Shown here piece after piece: positions 28,601 to 37,414 of a stretch of 64,000 bases of DNA (position 1 is the first letter of the stretch; every line of letters starts with the position of its first letter). The DNA is from a bacterium (GTDB taxonomy: Bacteria > Hinthialibacterota > Hinthialibacteria > H5-UNCL2). The notes under the pieces were generated by a model. The model searched no databases. It was not told where the DNA came from and saw nothing but the letters and a program-made list of their open reading frames with translations. The DNA lies in the NCBI GenBank assembly GCA_015075175.1, contig JABTUV010000018.1:9948-73947 (forward strand), written 5' to 3'. The position numbers and the translations under genes were made by a program.

Positions 28601-30595
28601 CCTCGTCGTCGTCCCAGGCGGCGAGGTAAGGCTCGCCGAACTCGTCGGTCAGGCCGTCCCAGTCGTTGTCGATGCCGTCGTTGGCCCAGCCGAGCAGGGC
28701 GATGGCGTCCAGCGCGCGCTTGACTTCGGGATCGTTGAAATCGGTTCCGCCGTCGCCGTCGTCGTCGATTCCCTGCACCCCGGGATAGCCGTCGCCGTTG
28801 GCGTCGCCCCAGGGGTCTTCGTTCACGCCCCACTCGGGATCGTAGCCGACGTTGCCGTCACCGTTGATGTCGCCGTCGTCGTCGATCAGCCCGTCGCGGT
28901 CGTCGTCCTGGCCGTTGCCCTCGCCCGGCTCGTCCACGCGCCCGTCGCGGTCGTTGTCGATGCCGTCCGAGGAGAAGAGCGGGTTGAACGTGTCCGACTC
29001 CGGGCCGCTGGCCCAGTCGCCGTCCGGCCGCCCGTTGCCGTTGTGGTCGTCACGGTCGGGATTCCAGTCGCCGTCGTTGTCGATCTGGATGGGCAGCACG
29101 TAGTTGATCCCACCCAGGCTGTTGGCGCGCGCGTGATAGGTTAAGAGGAGCGAGGGATTGATCAGGCCGGGCGAATACGGCCCCTTGAGCGGATCGTTGA
29201 TGACTCTGCCGCAGCCGGAGAAATCTGCGGCGAGCAGCTCCAGATGGTGACCAGGTTGCGCACCTTGTCGAAGGTGGTGGTATTGCCGAAGGCCAGGTCG
29301 GTGCGAGAGAAGCCGGGTACCAGCGCCAGCTCGTCGATGGAGCCGAAATTGTTGTCGTCCCGGCGGTTCCACTCGGAGGGTTCGTCGATGCCTTCGCCCT
29401 CCTCGTCGGTGAGGCCGTCCGCGTCGTTGTCCAGCCCGTCGCCCAGGATGTCCGTGAGGGTGATGTTGAACATGCCCTGGCGCGGGGCGCCGATGTAAAT
29501 TTCATCGAACTCGTCGATTTCGCCGTCGCCGTCGTCGTCCAGACCGTTGAAGCCGACGTTGGGCGTGTTGTTGCCGTTGTCGTCGCCCGGCCCGCCGGGC
29601 GCCCCGTCCGTGCCGTAGCGATAGGTGAGGATGTTGCGCACCAGCGTCTCCGCCTGCGACGCGGGCCAGCCCAGGTTGATGAACATGCTGACCGCGTCCA
29701 ACTCGAAGGTGTCGATCCCCTCGTTGTAACGCAACGAGAGGTTGCCGAAATGGTTGAGGTTGAGCAGCCCCGAGTGGTCCACGACCCCCGCGAAATCGCC
29801 GTCGTCGTCGACCAACCAGTGCATCTTGAGATAGGCGTCGGTGCGCGGGTCGGCGAGGTAGGCGCCGGCGCCGCGGTTCACGAAGGTTTCGTCGGGCGGC
29901 TGATAACCCCCGTCCTCGTCGATCAGGCCGTCCTCGTCGTCGTCGAAGTCAAACAGCGGGTTGTAGCCCGGTTGGCCCTTCTGGACACCCATGTTGTCCT
30001 CGTCGGTGAGGCCGTCGCCGTCGTCGTCGATGCCCAGAAGGCCCGGGGCGGTCTGGGTGTCGAAGCCCATTTGCACCGAGAGGTCGCCGGGGGGGTCCTC
30101 GTCCAGCCCCTGGGGCAGATAGTACTCGGGATCGGCCATGCCCTCCGCGAATCCGGGAACCGGCAGGAGCCGCGCGGGCGTGTAGCCGCGCGAGGAGAAG
30201 ACCGAGTCGCGGTCCAGCCGCCCGATAAAACCCACGTACCAGCTGTCCATCTTGGAGTCATAGGGGCGCGGTTCATCGCCGGAGTAGGGAATGTTGTCGG
30301 GACCATTGGCGAGCGCGTAGAGCGAGGTGTTGGTCTTGCGCAGGGCCGCCTCGGAGACGTCCTGGACGCGCATGAACCGCTGGAAGCTGCGCGAGGTCGC
30401 CAGCTCCAGCCGCGCCGCCGCCAGAAAACTGAACGCCACCAGCGCCATGATGGTGAGAATCGCCAACACGCTGATCAGGGCCACGCCCGAGCGTCCAGGA
30501 TGAGGGACAGTCACCCATTTTCCAGGTGACGTCCGCGGATGCGGGGCGGAGCTGCGCGGAAAATTGTTGACTGTGCCTTCCACGGCTCGCCTCAC
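25665..30595 (-). CDS. Giant GspK-like minor pseudopilin with calcium-type loops and lamin-tail domain
   Basis: About 1,640 residues, five times a normal GspK. The N-terminal helix RSGVALISVLAILTIMALVAF is GspK-like (no FTLIE). The frame breaks once near 29230 (LVTIWS|AADFSGCG). Around 11-13 acidic loops of the form DDDGDG(L/R)xDED occur between 30070 and 28590, with one more (FDSDGDGRFDPQ) near 25980. A lamin-tail-like segment YLELINLSRLPVDVSGWQVW lies near 27560-27610, and GspK's hallmark INLNTAPLPVLSALP near 26115-26160. GTG 30595 overlaps the gspJ-like stop by 4 bp (GTGA); GTG 30514 is an alternative with a shorter leader. It is the last gene of the H-I-J-K operon and probably forms the pseudopilus tip at the cell surface. 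Confidence 0.82.
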
Positions 30596-31607
30596 TTTCT
30601 CGCGTTGGCCGGCGCGACCGAAGTCTGCATCATGCGCGGGCGCTGGGTGCGATTCTCATCCGCCAGCCAGACGGAGATGGTGACCAGCATGGGCAAATCC
30701 GACAGGATGTCCGCGTCAGTGTCGGGCGGGCGGCCCAACTCCGAGTTGACGATGGCGGGATTGGCCGTGTCCCAGTTGTTGACGGTGCGCAGGTTGCCGT
30801 CCCCGTCGCGGAAGGTGTAATGGATGTCCAATCCGACCACGTCGTCGGCCAGGTCGGCCAGCGAACCGGCGCTGGAGGCGAATTGCGTCTCGTCCGACAG
30901 ATAGGGCACGTCCAGGCCGGAAGGCTCCCGATACGTGCCGAAGGTGCGCAGGCTGCCGCCCTGCATGCGAAACACGCGAAAGCGCTCGCGCAGCGGATTG
31001 GGATAGAGGGGCGAAATCCCGTAGCCGATCTCGACGATGTCCAGGTCGCCGCCGTTGGGCACGGGCGCGGTGAAGTTGATGATGTCCATGGGAATGGTGG
31101 CGGATCTTCATCCACCATGAAGTCGCCGTCGTTGTCGATGCCGTCCCAGGGTCCTCGTCCATCCTGCCGTCGCCGTCGTTGTCCACGTTGAGATAGGTGA
31201 CGGTGATGACGCCGAGGGCATAACCGCGGGTGGGATCCTCGCCCAGCGTCTGCACCACCGAGCGGCCGATGTGCCGGCCCACTGAGCGATAGCCGACGGG
31301 CTGGGCGATGCGCAGAGTGTCGCGCAGGAAGGGATCGGGGCCGGGACTGGCGGCGCGGATGCGCTCGGTCACGCGCGTCAGGATGCTGCGCCCGCGCTCC
31401 TCGACGCTGGTGCGTTGGCGCGCACGCTCGCGCGCGTCAAGCCGGACCTGAACGTCAGAAGCGACAAACCCACGATGATGGACAGGATGGTGATGGAGAT
31501 CATCACTTCCACGAGGGAAGCGCGAGGAAGGGGATAGGACGTATAGGACCTATGGGACCTATGCGACGCGCGACCGGAACGCTGAAGGACAACGGAAACC
31601 GCATCAT
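30592..31607 (-). CDS. GspJ-like minor pseudopilin, multiply frameshifted
   Basis: A prepilin of ~335 residues after repair, read from four or more pieces. ATG 31607 overlaps the gspI-like TGA (ATGA). The N-terminal helix RASLVEVMISITILSIIVGL is in a shifted frame at ~31535-31475. REARQRTSVEERGRSILTRV-like helix sequence follows at ~31440, then VTYLNVDNDGDGRMDEDP, the next frame GIDNDGDFMVDEDPPP (31150-31100), and finally MDIINFTAPVPNGGDLDIVE to the stop at 30592. Thus two calcium-type loops sit in the middle. Shifts lie near 31540, 31450, 31155 and 31095. The density is too high for biology, and I read it as poor consensus sequence. The family is assigned by position between I and K plus the pilin helix. 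Confidence 0.7.
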
Positions 31608-32947
31608 CGTTTGGTCCTCGCGCCGACCGGCAGGATGCCCGACAGGACGTAGCGGCCCAGGTAGGGTCCTGTCGATGCGGCCGTCAGATCGTCGTCCAGG
31701 CCGTTGCGCGCCTCCTCGTCGGTCCAGCCGTCGCCGTCCTCGTCCTCGCGGTCGCCGCCCCAGGTGATCTCGATGCGCACCAGCCGGTAGCCGGGCATGG
31801 GATAGGCCAAGAGGTCCTCGTCGATGAGGCCGTCCAGATCGTTGTCCAGATGGTCGTAATACTCCTCGTCGATGCGGGCCGCGCCCAGGAAGTAATCGTT
31901 ATCGTTGTTGAAGCCGTCTCCGCCCTCCGAGACGCGCCCCACGAAGATACGCCAGGAGTAGTTCTGGTAGGGCCGCCCGAACGGCATGGGGCAGAAGGGA
32001 AACGAGGCCAAACGGGTGTCCTCGTCGATTCTGCCGTCGTGGTCGTCGTCCAGGCCGTTCCAGACCTCCTCGTCGATGCCCTCGTCGATCCTGCCGTCGC
32101 CGTTGTTGTCCAGGCCGTCGGCCAGCGCCTGGCCGAGGAGGTTTCGGGGCGAGCCGGGTTCCCCGTCGCCGTCCTGATCGACGCCGTCGCCGGGCATGAG
32201 CGCGCGCCGCGCCATGTACTCGCGGGTCGCTCCCGCCGGCGGGATGAGCACGAGCACCGAGGCCAGCATGGTGTCCTCGTCGCGCAATCCGTTGCGGTTG
32301 TCGTCGCGCCCGTCCGCGTACTCCTCGTCCACGGGTGGCTCCGGATCATACGAGAGATCGCCGTCGTCGTTGGCGTCGCCGTTGTCGTCGATCGCTCCAT
32401 CGCGGTCGTCATCGATGCCGTTGGGAGCGATGTAGGGATTCAGGTTGGGAAAGCGGTCGAAGCCGCGCTCGTGGTCGGCCTCGGGCATGCCGTCCCAATC
32501 GACGTCCTTCCAGCCGTCCTGGTTCCAGTCTTGGTCGGGCGGGCCGGGATTGGTCGAGTAGAACTGCTTTTCGCCGGGCAGCGCGTTGTCGTCCATGCCG
32601 TTGCCCGGCAAGGGAATGGCCGACAGGAAGGGCGTGTTGGGGTCGGGGTAGCCGACCACGCCCGGCACGTCGCCCATGAAGCGCTCGGCGGGAAGCGGCC
32701 AGGGGATGTTGGGATCGGCGCGCATCTGGTAGAGCAGGTGGGCGGAGGGATCGGCCTTCAGCGACTCGATGATGCTCTGGGCCAGAAAGGAGGCGCGGGT
32801 GTTCTGCTCCACGCGCAGGGCGACTTCCGCGCCCTTGGGAAAAATCTGCAGCACCGCGATGAGTCCCGCGCCCAGGACGATCACGGCGATCATCACTTCC
32901 AGAAGGTTGAATCCCGCCGGTCGGGAGGCGCAACGGGAGCGCGTCAC
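31604..32947 (-). CDS. GspI-like minor pseudopilin with repeated DxDGDG loops
   Basis: A 447-residue intact prepilin. Starting at GTG 32947, whose GTGA overlaps the gspH-like stop, gives a leader MTRSRCASRPAG cleaved before FNLLEVMIAVIVLGAGLIAVL with Glu5 present. The longer ATG start at 32980 would give an unusually long leader. The body carries about nine acidic loops, for example NGIDDDRDGAIDDNGD, NNGDGRIDEGID, DDDHDGRIDEDT, DNDLDGLIDEDL and DEDGDGWTDEEA, each like the calcium loops of thrombospondin type 3 or EF-hand/dockerin repeats. Ordinary GspI proteins are ~120 residues. It pairs with J and K at the pseudopilus tip in known systems. Confidence 0.82.
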   Translation of the reverse strand: MTRSRCASRPAGFNLLEVMIAVIVLGAGLIAVLQIFPKGAEVALRVEQNTRASFLAQSIIESLKADPSAHLLYQMRADPNIPWPLPAERFMGDVPGVVGYPDPNTPFLSAIPLPGNGMDDNALPGEKQFYSTNPGPPDQDWNQDGWKDVDWDGMPEADHERGFDRFPNLNPYIAPNGIDDDRDGAIDDNGDANDDGDLSYDPEPPVDEEYADGRDDNRNGLRDEDTMLASVLVLIPPAGATREYMARRALMPGDGVDQDGDGEPGSPRNLLGQALADGLDNNGDGRIDEGIDEEVWNGLDDDHDGRIDEDTRLASFPFCPMPFGRPYQNYSWRIFVGRVSEGGDGFNNDNDYFLGAARIDEEYYDHLDNDLDGLIDEDLLAYPMPGYRLVRIEITWGGDREDEDGDGWTDEEARNGLDDDLTAASTGPYLGRYVLSGILPVGARTKR

Positions 32948-33706
32948 CGATACACCCCGATGGGCAGTTCGTCGTGCCATGGACTGTTCTTGCCGTAGGG
33001 GTAGGTCTTGATGCGGCCGGTATTGCCGAGCACGGTGATGGTGTGCACCTTGCGGCGCGTCTGCATTTCGGCGGCGTCCTTGTCGGTCACGCCCACGCCC
33101 ACGCGGCCCCGGATGTTGCGCAACTGGCCGCTGCTGATGAGGGCGTAGTCGTAGGGGACGTTGCGGCCGCCCAGTTGCAGCGGATCGCTCTTGAGCGCCA
33201 GGTGGAGGGAGAAGGAAGTCTGCGAGGCCTCGACGCGCCCGCCGGCGGAGATTTCCGTCACGTTGCCGGCGGCGTTGAACACCACGTAGAAGATGGCGGC
33301 CGGTTGGTTGGAGGGGAAAATGCTGTTATTGTCGCTGTGCAGGAGGCCCAGGGCGCAGTTGACGTCGGCGATGTCCACGAAGCGGGGCAGGGTGATGATC
33401 TCGCCCAGGCGGCGCGAGTTGTTGGTCCAGGCGCGGCCGCGGCCCTCGTCGATCTTGCCTTCCAGCCAGAGTTGTTCGTTGCGCAGGTCGATGGCCACGC
33501 GCCGCTCCAGCCCGCGCGTAATCGCCGCCTGCCGCGCCGCCGACAGCACCGTCGTGGACGACCGTGGTCGCCTCGCTGAGTTCCCGACCCCGCCCGTAGT
33601 ACACGAACGAGCCGATGCCCAACCCGGTCATGATACCGACGATGGCGATCACGACCATGAGTTCCATCAACGAGTAGCCGGACCCTCGACCGCGCCCGCC
33701 GGTCAT
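32944..33706 (-). CDS. GspH-like minor pseudopilin, one frameshift
   Basis: A prepilin of ~253 residues. Leader MTGGRGRGSG is cleaved before YSLMELMVVIAIVGIMTGLG, with Glu5 present. The frame breaks near 33550 between RELSEATTVVHD and TVLSAARQAAITRGLERRVA, the usual helix-2 region of GspH. The remainder is beta-rich (AAIFYVVFNAAGNVTEIS) and ends IKTYPYGKNSPWHDELPIG. GAGGAG lies 8 bp before ATG 33706, and a TTGACA promoter 52 bp upstream. It has no DxDGDG loops, in contrast to I, J and K. First gene of the H-I-J-K unit. Confidence 0.82.
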
Positions 33707-33757
33707 CGCTAGTCTCCTCTAAATCAGCGACTTACATGCACTCATCGCCGTGGAGGA

Positions 33758-33786
33758 AGCCTATCATGGGCGCGCTCCGGTGTCAA
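33758..33786 (-). promoter_or_regulatory. Promoter of the H-I-J-K pseudopilin operon
   Basis: Minus strand TTGACA (33786-33781), 17-bp spacer ending in an extended TGA, TAGGCT (33763-33758). The -35 is perfect consensus, and the operon start codon lies 52 bp downstream. Confidence 0.55.
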
Positions 33787-33865
33787 TTTTGGCGCGGAAT
33801 GAAGGCGGACCAGGCGTAGCACTCCCTCGCGGTCCATAAGTTTGCAACCGAGACGAGGATGGAGA

Positions 33866-33997
33866 TGTCATTTCGACCGAAGCACCCTGTCATTTCGACC
33901 GAAGCACCCTGTCATTTCGACCGAAGGGAGAAATCTCATCCGGACTTCCGATCGTGCGGCACGCGACGCTGGATTCCTCCCTTCGGTCGAAATGACA
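33866..33997. repeat. Family A repeat cluster, copy 6
   Basis: Three direct TGTCATTTCGACCGAAG units, the third with GGAGAAATC, then the inverted arm CCTCCCTTCGGTCGAAATGA / CA. It separates the GspG-like gene from H-I-J-K. The rest of 33707-34040 has the operon promoter and no gene. Confidence 0.85.
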
Positions 33998-34040
33998 GGC
34001 TTGTCTCCGAGTGTGAAAAATTGAATCTGCACCCCGGAAC

Positions 34041-34799
34041 TTACGGCCCCACGCGATAGATGTCGCCGTCGCTGATGATGCCGTTGCTCGGATCGTAGGA
34101 GAGATCGTCCAGGGCGCGCCGCAGTCCGCCCATGGCGTTGACGGCGTTGACGATTCCAAGGTCGGTTCCCTCGATGTAATGAATCACTCCCCGCTCGTTG
34201 ATGTCGCCGAGTCGCGCGGGCGAGCCGCTGTCGCTGGCGGTGGAAAGCGGGTTGGGATTGTTCGTCCCCACGCCCGGCCGCCCCACGTCTTTGAAGAGGT
34301 CCTGGTCCGGACCGAACGAGGTGAGTACCCACCCGTTGGCGCCGTCCTTGGCGTTGCGATAGCAGTAGGTCAATATGTCCCGATAGCCGGGAATGAAGGG
34401 GTCGTGGGGCAGGGCGGCGATATAAGGGACGGGCGTGGTCAGCGTGTCGAAGTCCTGGCCGGCGACCTTGCCGCCGCCGCGCACGCGAAAAGCGTAATAG
34501 CCCGGCGCCAGCGGTCCCAACACCGCCGCGATGGCGGGGTCCTGGTTGGCCGGATTGTCCGTGCCCTCGGGATAGTCCAGGTGATCCACGCGATAGGCCT
34601 CGATGGCGGTCGCCAGGTTGCGCAGGTCGGCGTGGACGCGACCCACGCGCGCCCGAATCTGCGCATGCAGAAAGTTGGGGACGGCGATGGCGGCCAGAAT
34701 CCCGATGATGGCGACAACGATCAGGAGTTCGATGAGCGTGAAGCCCTTGGCGGCGCGGCGCAGATTCATGGAGCGGTGTTCGATGGAACGGATCGGCAT
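34041..34799 (-). CDS. GspG-like major pseudopilin
   Basis: A 252-residue prepilin. Leader MPIRSIEHRSMNLRRAAKG is cleaved before FTLIELLIVVAIIGILAAIA with Glu at mature position 5. The conserved region NFLHAQIRARVGRVHADLRNLATAIEAYRVDHLDYP leads to a variable domain and the C-terminal YDPSNGIISDGDIYRVGP. The start is ATG 34799 with AAGGGAG upstream; the internal ATG 34769 has no ribosome site. A perfect TTGACA (34880-34875) lies upstream on the minus strand, with no convincing -10. It precedes H-I-J-K, reproducing the G-H-I-J-K order of type II secretion operons, but no GspC/D/E/F/L/M genes are in the window. Confidence 0.9.
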   Translation of the reverse strand: MPIRSIEHRSMNLRRAAKGFTLIELLIVVAIIGILAAIAVPNFLHAQIRARVGRVHADLRNLATAIEAYRVDHLDYPEGTDNPANQDPAIAAVLGPLAPGYYAFRVRGGGKVAGQDFDTLTTPVPYIAALPHDPFIPGYRDILTYCYRNAKDGANGWVLTSFGPDQDLFKDVGRPGVGTNNPNPLSTASDSGSPARLGDINERGVIHYIEGTDLGIVNAVNAMGGLRRALDDLSYDPSNGIISDGDIYRVGP

Positions 34800-34918
34800 G
34801 TCGGTGTCTCCCTTGGTTTTCGTTTGTATACTATAGGCAACAGCCGATGGGCATAGTGCACTGCCAGGTAGGTTTGTCAAGTAAATTCCTGCCTTCGATT
34901 GGAAAATTCTTGACCAAG

Positions 34919-34936
34919 TTGAGATTCAAATCTCAA
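34919..34936. promoter_or_regulatory. 18-bp palindrome upstream of the GspG-like gene
   Basis: TTGAGATT CA AATCTCAA, perfect 8-bp arms, 38 bp upstream of the TTGACA of the pilin gene and 47 bp after the DtxR-family stop. Position suits an operator; it lacks the T-run of a terminator. Confidence 0.4.
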
Positions 34937-34982
34937 TCAATTTAGGGAGTGATGAACTTGGATCAAGAAAGTCGGAGGTGAC

Positions 34983-35549
34983 TTACTCTTTCAGGGTCTC
35001 CAGGAAAGCCTCGGTTTCGGCGCCGATGCAGCCATCGTAACGCACGCAGGGGAGGCAGGGGTCGGCGGGATCGCATTGTGGCCGGAAGGTCGCCAGCTCC
35101 TCTTTCAGTTGCCTCAAATGCTGCTCGTCCTGGGCCAGAAATTGCACCAGCTTGAGCAACGCGCGCATGGTACAGGGGGACAAGAGATGCTCCATTTTGC
35201 AGGCGTCCTCACGGGCCGCCTTGGATGGAACGCCCAGGATGTCTTCCAGAAAGCACTCGATGACGAGGAAGTTCCGCTCCACCATGCGCGCCAGGCGCGA
35301 TCCCTCTTCGGAGAGGTCCAACATGCGGTGCACGTCCTCGATGATCCAGCCACGCTCTTTCAAAAGCTGCATGGCCTTGGAGGCTGCGCCGCGTGTAACG
35401 CCGAGGTATTCGGCCACGTCCGTGGCGCGGGCGTAACCTTGACGCTTGCGCACGTGCATCACCGCCATGAGGTAATGAGCCGAGGAATGGGTCAATTCGG
35501 CGTTCTCGAAGGCGCGCCAGACGGAGCTGTCGTTGGCTGCGACGGTCAT
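34983..35549 (-). CDS. DtxR/MntR-family metalloregulator with C-terminal Cys cluster
   Basis: A 188-residue regulator. The winged helix is at residues ~20-80 (ATDVAEYLGVTRGAASKAMQLLKERGWI). The dimerisation/metal domain follows with DACKMEH (C117, E120, H121), which equals the Cys102-Glu105-His106 site of DtxR. The position of DtxR His79 appears to be Asn93 (ERNFLVIECFL). Beyond the usual end is an extra Cys motif C159-x5-C165-x2-C168-x5-C174 (CDPADPCLPCVRYDGC), which could bind zinc or an Fe-S cluster. GGAGGACGG precedes ATG 35549. It may control metal uptake or redox genes elsewhere; no transporter is adjacent. Confidence 0.82.
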   Translation of the reverse strand: MTVAANDSSVWRAFENAELTHSSAHYLMAVMHVRKRQGYARATDVAEYLGVTRGAASKAMQLLKERGWIIEDVHRMLDLSEEGSRLARMVERNFLVIECFLEDILGVPSKAAREDACKMEHLLSPCTMRALLKLVQFLAQDEQHLRQLKEELATFRPQCDPADPCLPCVRYDGCIGAETEAFLETLKE

Positions 35550-35702
35550 TTTTCCGTCCTCCTGGCTCTACTTTATCATCCCACGGGCGATGCCGTCAAC
35601 CGCAACAGGCGCGGGAGAAACCGGCGGGTCACCCGAGAGGCCGACGCCGGGGACAGGCGTCGACTTCGGCGGCGCAAGTCGCGCCATAACGGGGGATTCC
35701 AG

Positions 35703-36712
35703 TCAAGATCGGCGACTGTCCTGGGCCGTCCAGCGCAGGGCCATTTCCCGGTCGAGTGCGATTCGTGCCTTCAGCGTCGCCAGGTCGGGGAAGCGCTCCT
35801 CGCCGCGGATGCGCGGCCCCAGTCCCACTTGCAGCATCCGGTCGGCCAGCTCGTGCGGCCCATCCAGCAGATGCGCCTCGACGACGTGGGGCAGAAGGCC
35901 GGCGTCCAGGTTCGGATCCAACTCTCGCTCGGTCGGGCGGGAGCCGTAATAGATCAACGCCGGATGCCAGTTCTCGCCCTCACCGACCATGGCCCGGCCG
36001 CAGTAGACGCCCGCGGGTGGGAGAAGCAGCGAAGGCTCGACCAGGAGGTTGGCGGTGGGAAAGCCCAGTTTGCGCGCCCGGCCCGTCCCCGGAATGACCA
36101 CGCCCTCGACCTGGTGTAATCGGCCCAGCAGCTTGGCCGCCTCCGCCATCTCGCCGCGCTCGATGGCGCCCCGCACGCGCGTGCTGCTGACCGGCTCGCC
36201 GTCGACCAGGTGCGGAGCCAACACGACCGCTTCCGCGCCCAGCTCCGCCAGGATGTCCCGCAGCCGCTCCGGCGTCCCCTGTCGGTTGCGCCCGAAGTGG
36301 TAGTTGAACCCGACCACGGCGACCCGGCAGTGAAACCGTTCCAGGAGGACCGACTGCACAAACTCCTCGGCGGACAGGTCGGCAAAGTCGCGCGTGAAAC
36401 TGGGCGAGACGAGATAGTCCACGCCCATCCCCGCCAGGAGGTGCAATCGCCGATGCGGGGTGAGGAGCAATCGTGGGGGCCGCGCGGGGTGGAGGATGCT
36501 CTGGGGATGATTGGCGAAGGTGAAGGCGAGCGCGGGCAGGCGCAACTCGCGCGCCGCTTGCACCGCGGCGCCAATCACCTCTTGATGGCCCAGGTGCAGG
36601 CCGTCGAAGACGCCCAGGGCGCACGCTGCCGCTCCGGCAGCCTCCAGCCGGGGAAGGCGTCGTCGTCGACGTAAACCACGCGGGCAGGAAACGAATGCGC
36701 GCTTTGCACCAT
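35703..36712 (-). CDS. ribF: Bifunctional riboflavin kinase/FAD synthetase, one frameshift
   Basis: RibF makes FMN and then FAD. ATG 36712 opens MVQSAHSFPARVVYVDDDAFP, and the frame must shift at ~36651 (a CCCC run short by one) to read LEAAGAAACALGVFDGLHLGHQEVI, the nucleotidyltransferase HxGH signature. The main frame continues with LAFTFANHPQSILHP, GFNYHFGRNRQGTPE, SSTRVRGAIERGEM and the kinase domain GRARKLGFPTANL, PPAGVYCGRAMVG. It ends at 35703. The repaired length of ~336 residues is normal. It follows the DtxR-family gene on the opposite side of a 150-bp gap. Confidence 0.93.
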
Positions 36713-36768
36713 GGTAGACCCGTCAGAGCTGCTGCCGACGGGCGGAAACTCCCCCCATGCCGGTCGGC

Positions 36769-37350
36769 TCAGACCACCGGCCGGGGCAGGGCCTGATGGA
36801 TTTTCTCCAAGAGCTCCCGGTCCTTGAAGGGCTTGACCAGCGAGTCGTTGGCCCCGGCCATGGTAAGCCGGTCCACGTCGGACGGTTCGGAGGCCAGCGC
36901 GATGACCGGTGTGGCGGACGTGAGCGAATTGTTCTTCAGGCTGCGCACGATGTCCGCATCGCCCGGCATCGCCGCCTGCACGACCACGTCGGGACGCAGT
37001 TCGGCGACCTTCAGGCCCGCCTCGAAACTGCTCCGGACCATGTGAAGATCGACGTGCTCCTCCTCCAGAATCTTGGCGATGCGCGCCAGCGTGTCTTCGT
37101 CCCGGTCCACCACCAGGACGATCGGTCGCTCGCGGTTGCGCTCCTGGCCCTTGGTAGCCATCGAGTGCTTGACCACGAACTCCTCCAGGTCGCGCCTGCG
37201 GATGCGGTAATGCCCGCCCGGCGTGGTATAAGCCTTCATCTGGCCGGTCTTGATCCAGTTTTTTATCGTATTGGGAGTGACGTAGCAGTAGTCTGCCGCG
37301 TCGAACGTGGTGAGCAAGGCCTTTTCTCCCTTGTCGCTCTTGGGCGCCAT
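36769..37350 (-). CDS. Excisionase-type HTH fused to a pseudo-receiver domain
   Basis: A 193-residue regulator. Residues ~14-62 are a MerR/excisionase-like DNA-binding domain (FDAADYCYVTPNTIKNWIKTG, GGHYRIRRRDLEEFV). Residues ~76-190 have the receiver fold: acidic pocket VVDRDEDTL (D82, D84) and the conserved lysine K173 in LVKPF. The phosphoacceptor Asp is missing: the strand reads RPDVVVQAAMPGDADIV, with Gln/Ala where Asp should be. It probably signals without phosphorylation or as a constitutive dimer. ATG 37350 has AAGGTGG upstream; the TTG at 37371 is rejected. A strong promoter and an inverted repeat lie in front, suggesting autoregulation. Confidence 0.85.
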   Translation of the reverse strand: MAPKSDKGEKALLTTFDAADYCYVTPNTIKNWIKTGQMKAYTTPGGHYRIRRRDLEEFVVKHSMATKGQERNRERPIVLVVDRDEDTLARIAKILEEEHVDLHMVRSSFEAGLKVAELRPDVVVQAAMPGDADIVRSLKNNSLTSATPVIALASEPSDVDRLTMAGANDSLVKPFKDRELLEKIHQALPRPVV

Positions 37351-37377
37351 GTCGTCCACCTTCTCGAACAAGCTATA

Positions 37378-37400
37378 GATTACGGTGAATCATCGTAATC
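37378..37400. promoter_or_regulatory. Inverted repeat in the leader of the HTH/pseudo-receiver gene
   Basis: GATTACG (37378-37384), 9-nt spacer, CGTAATC (37394-37400). It lies just downstream of the -10 box on the minus strand, at about +8 to +30, where a dimer of the encoded HTH protein could block transcription. Confidence 0.5.
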
Positions 37401-37414
37401 TGTATTTAATGCAA

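Noticed and set aside
26898-29144. 748-codon plus-strand ORF opposite the GspK-like gene
   Set aside because: Low-complexity Val/Asp/Arg composition produced by the repeated loop codons; nothing recognisable.
25665-30595. Stand-alone dockerin or thrombospondin-type surface protein instead of a pseudopilin
   Set aside because: The N-terminal GspK helix, INLNTAPLPVLSALP and the 4-bp overlap within a G-H-I-J-K order favour GspK.
36769-37371. TTG start at 37371 for the HTH/pseudo-receiver gene
   Set aside because: ATG 37350 has AAGGTGG at proper spacing; the extra MFEKVDD is not needed.
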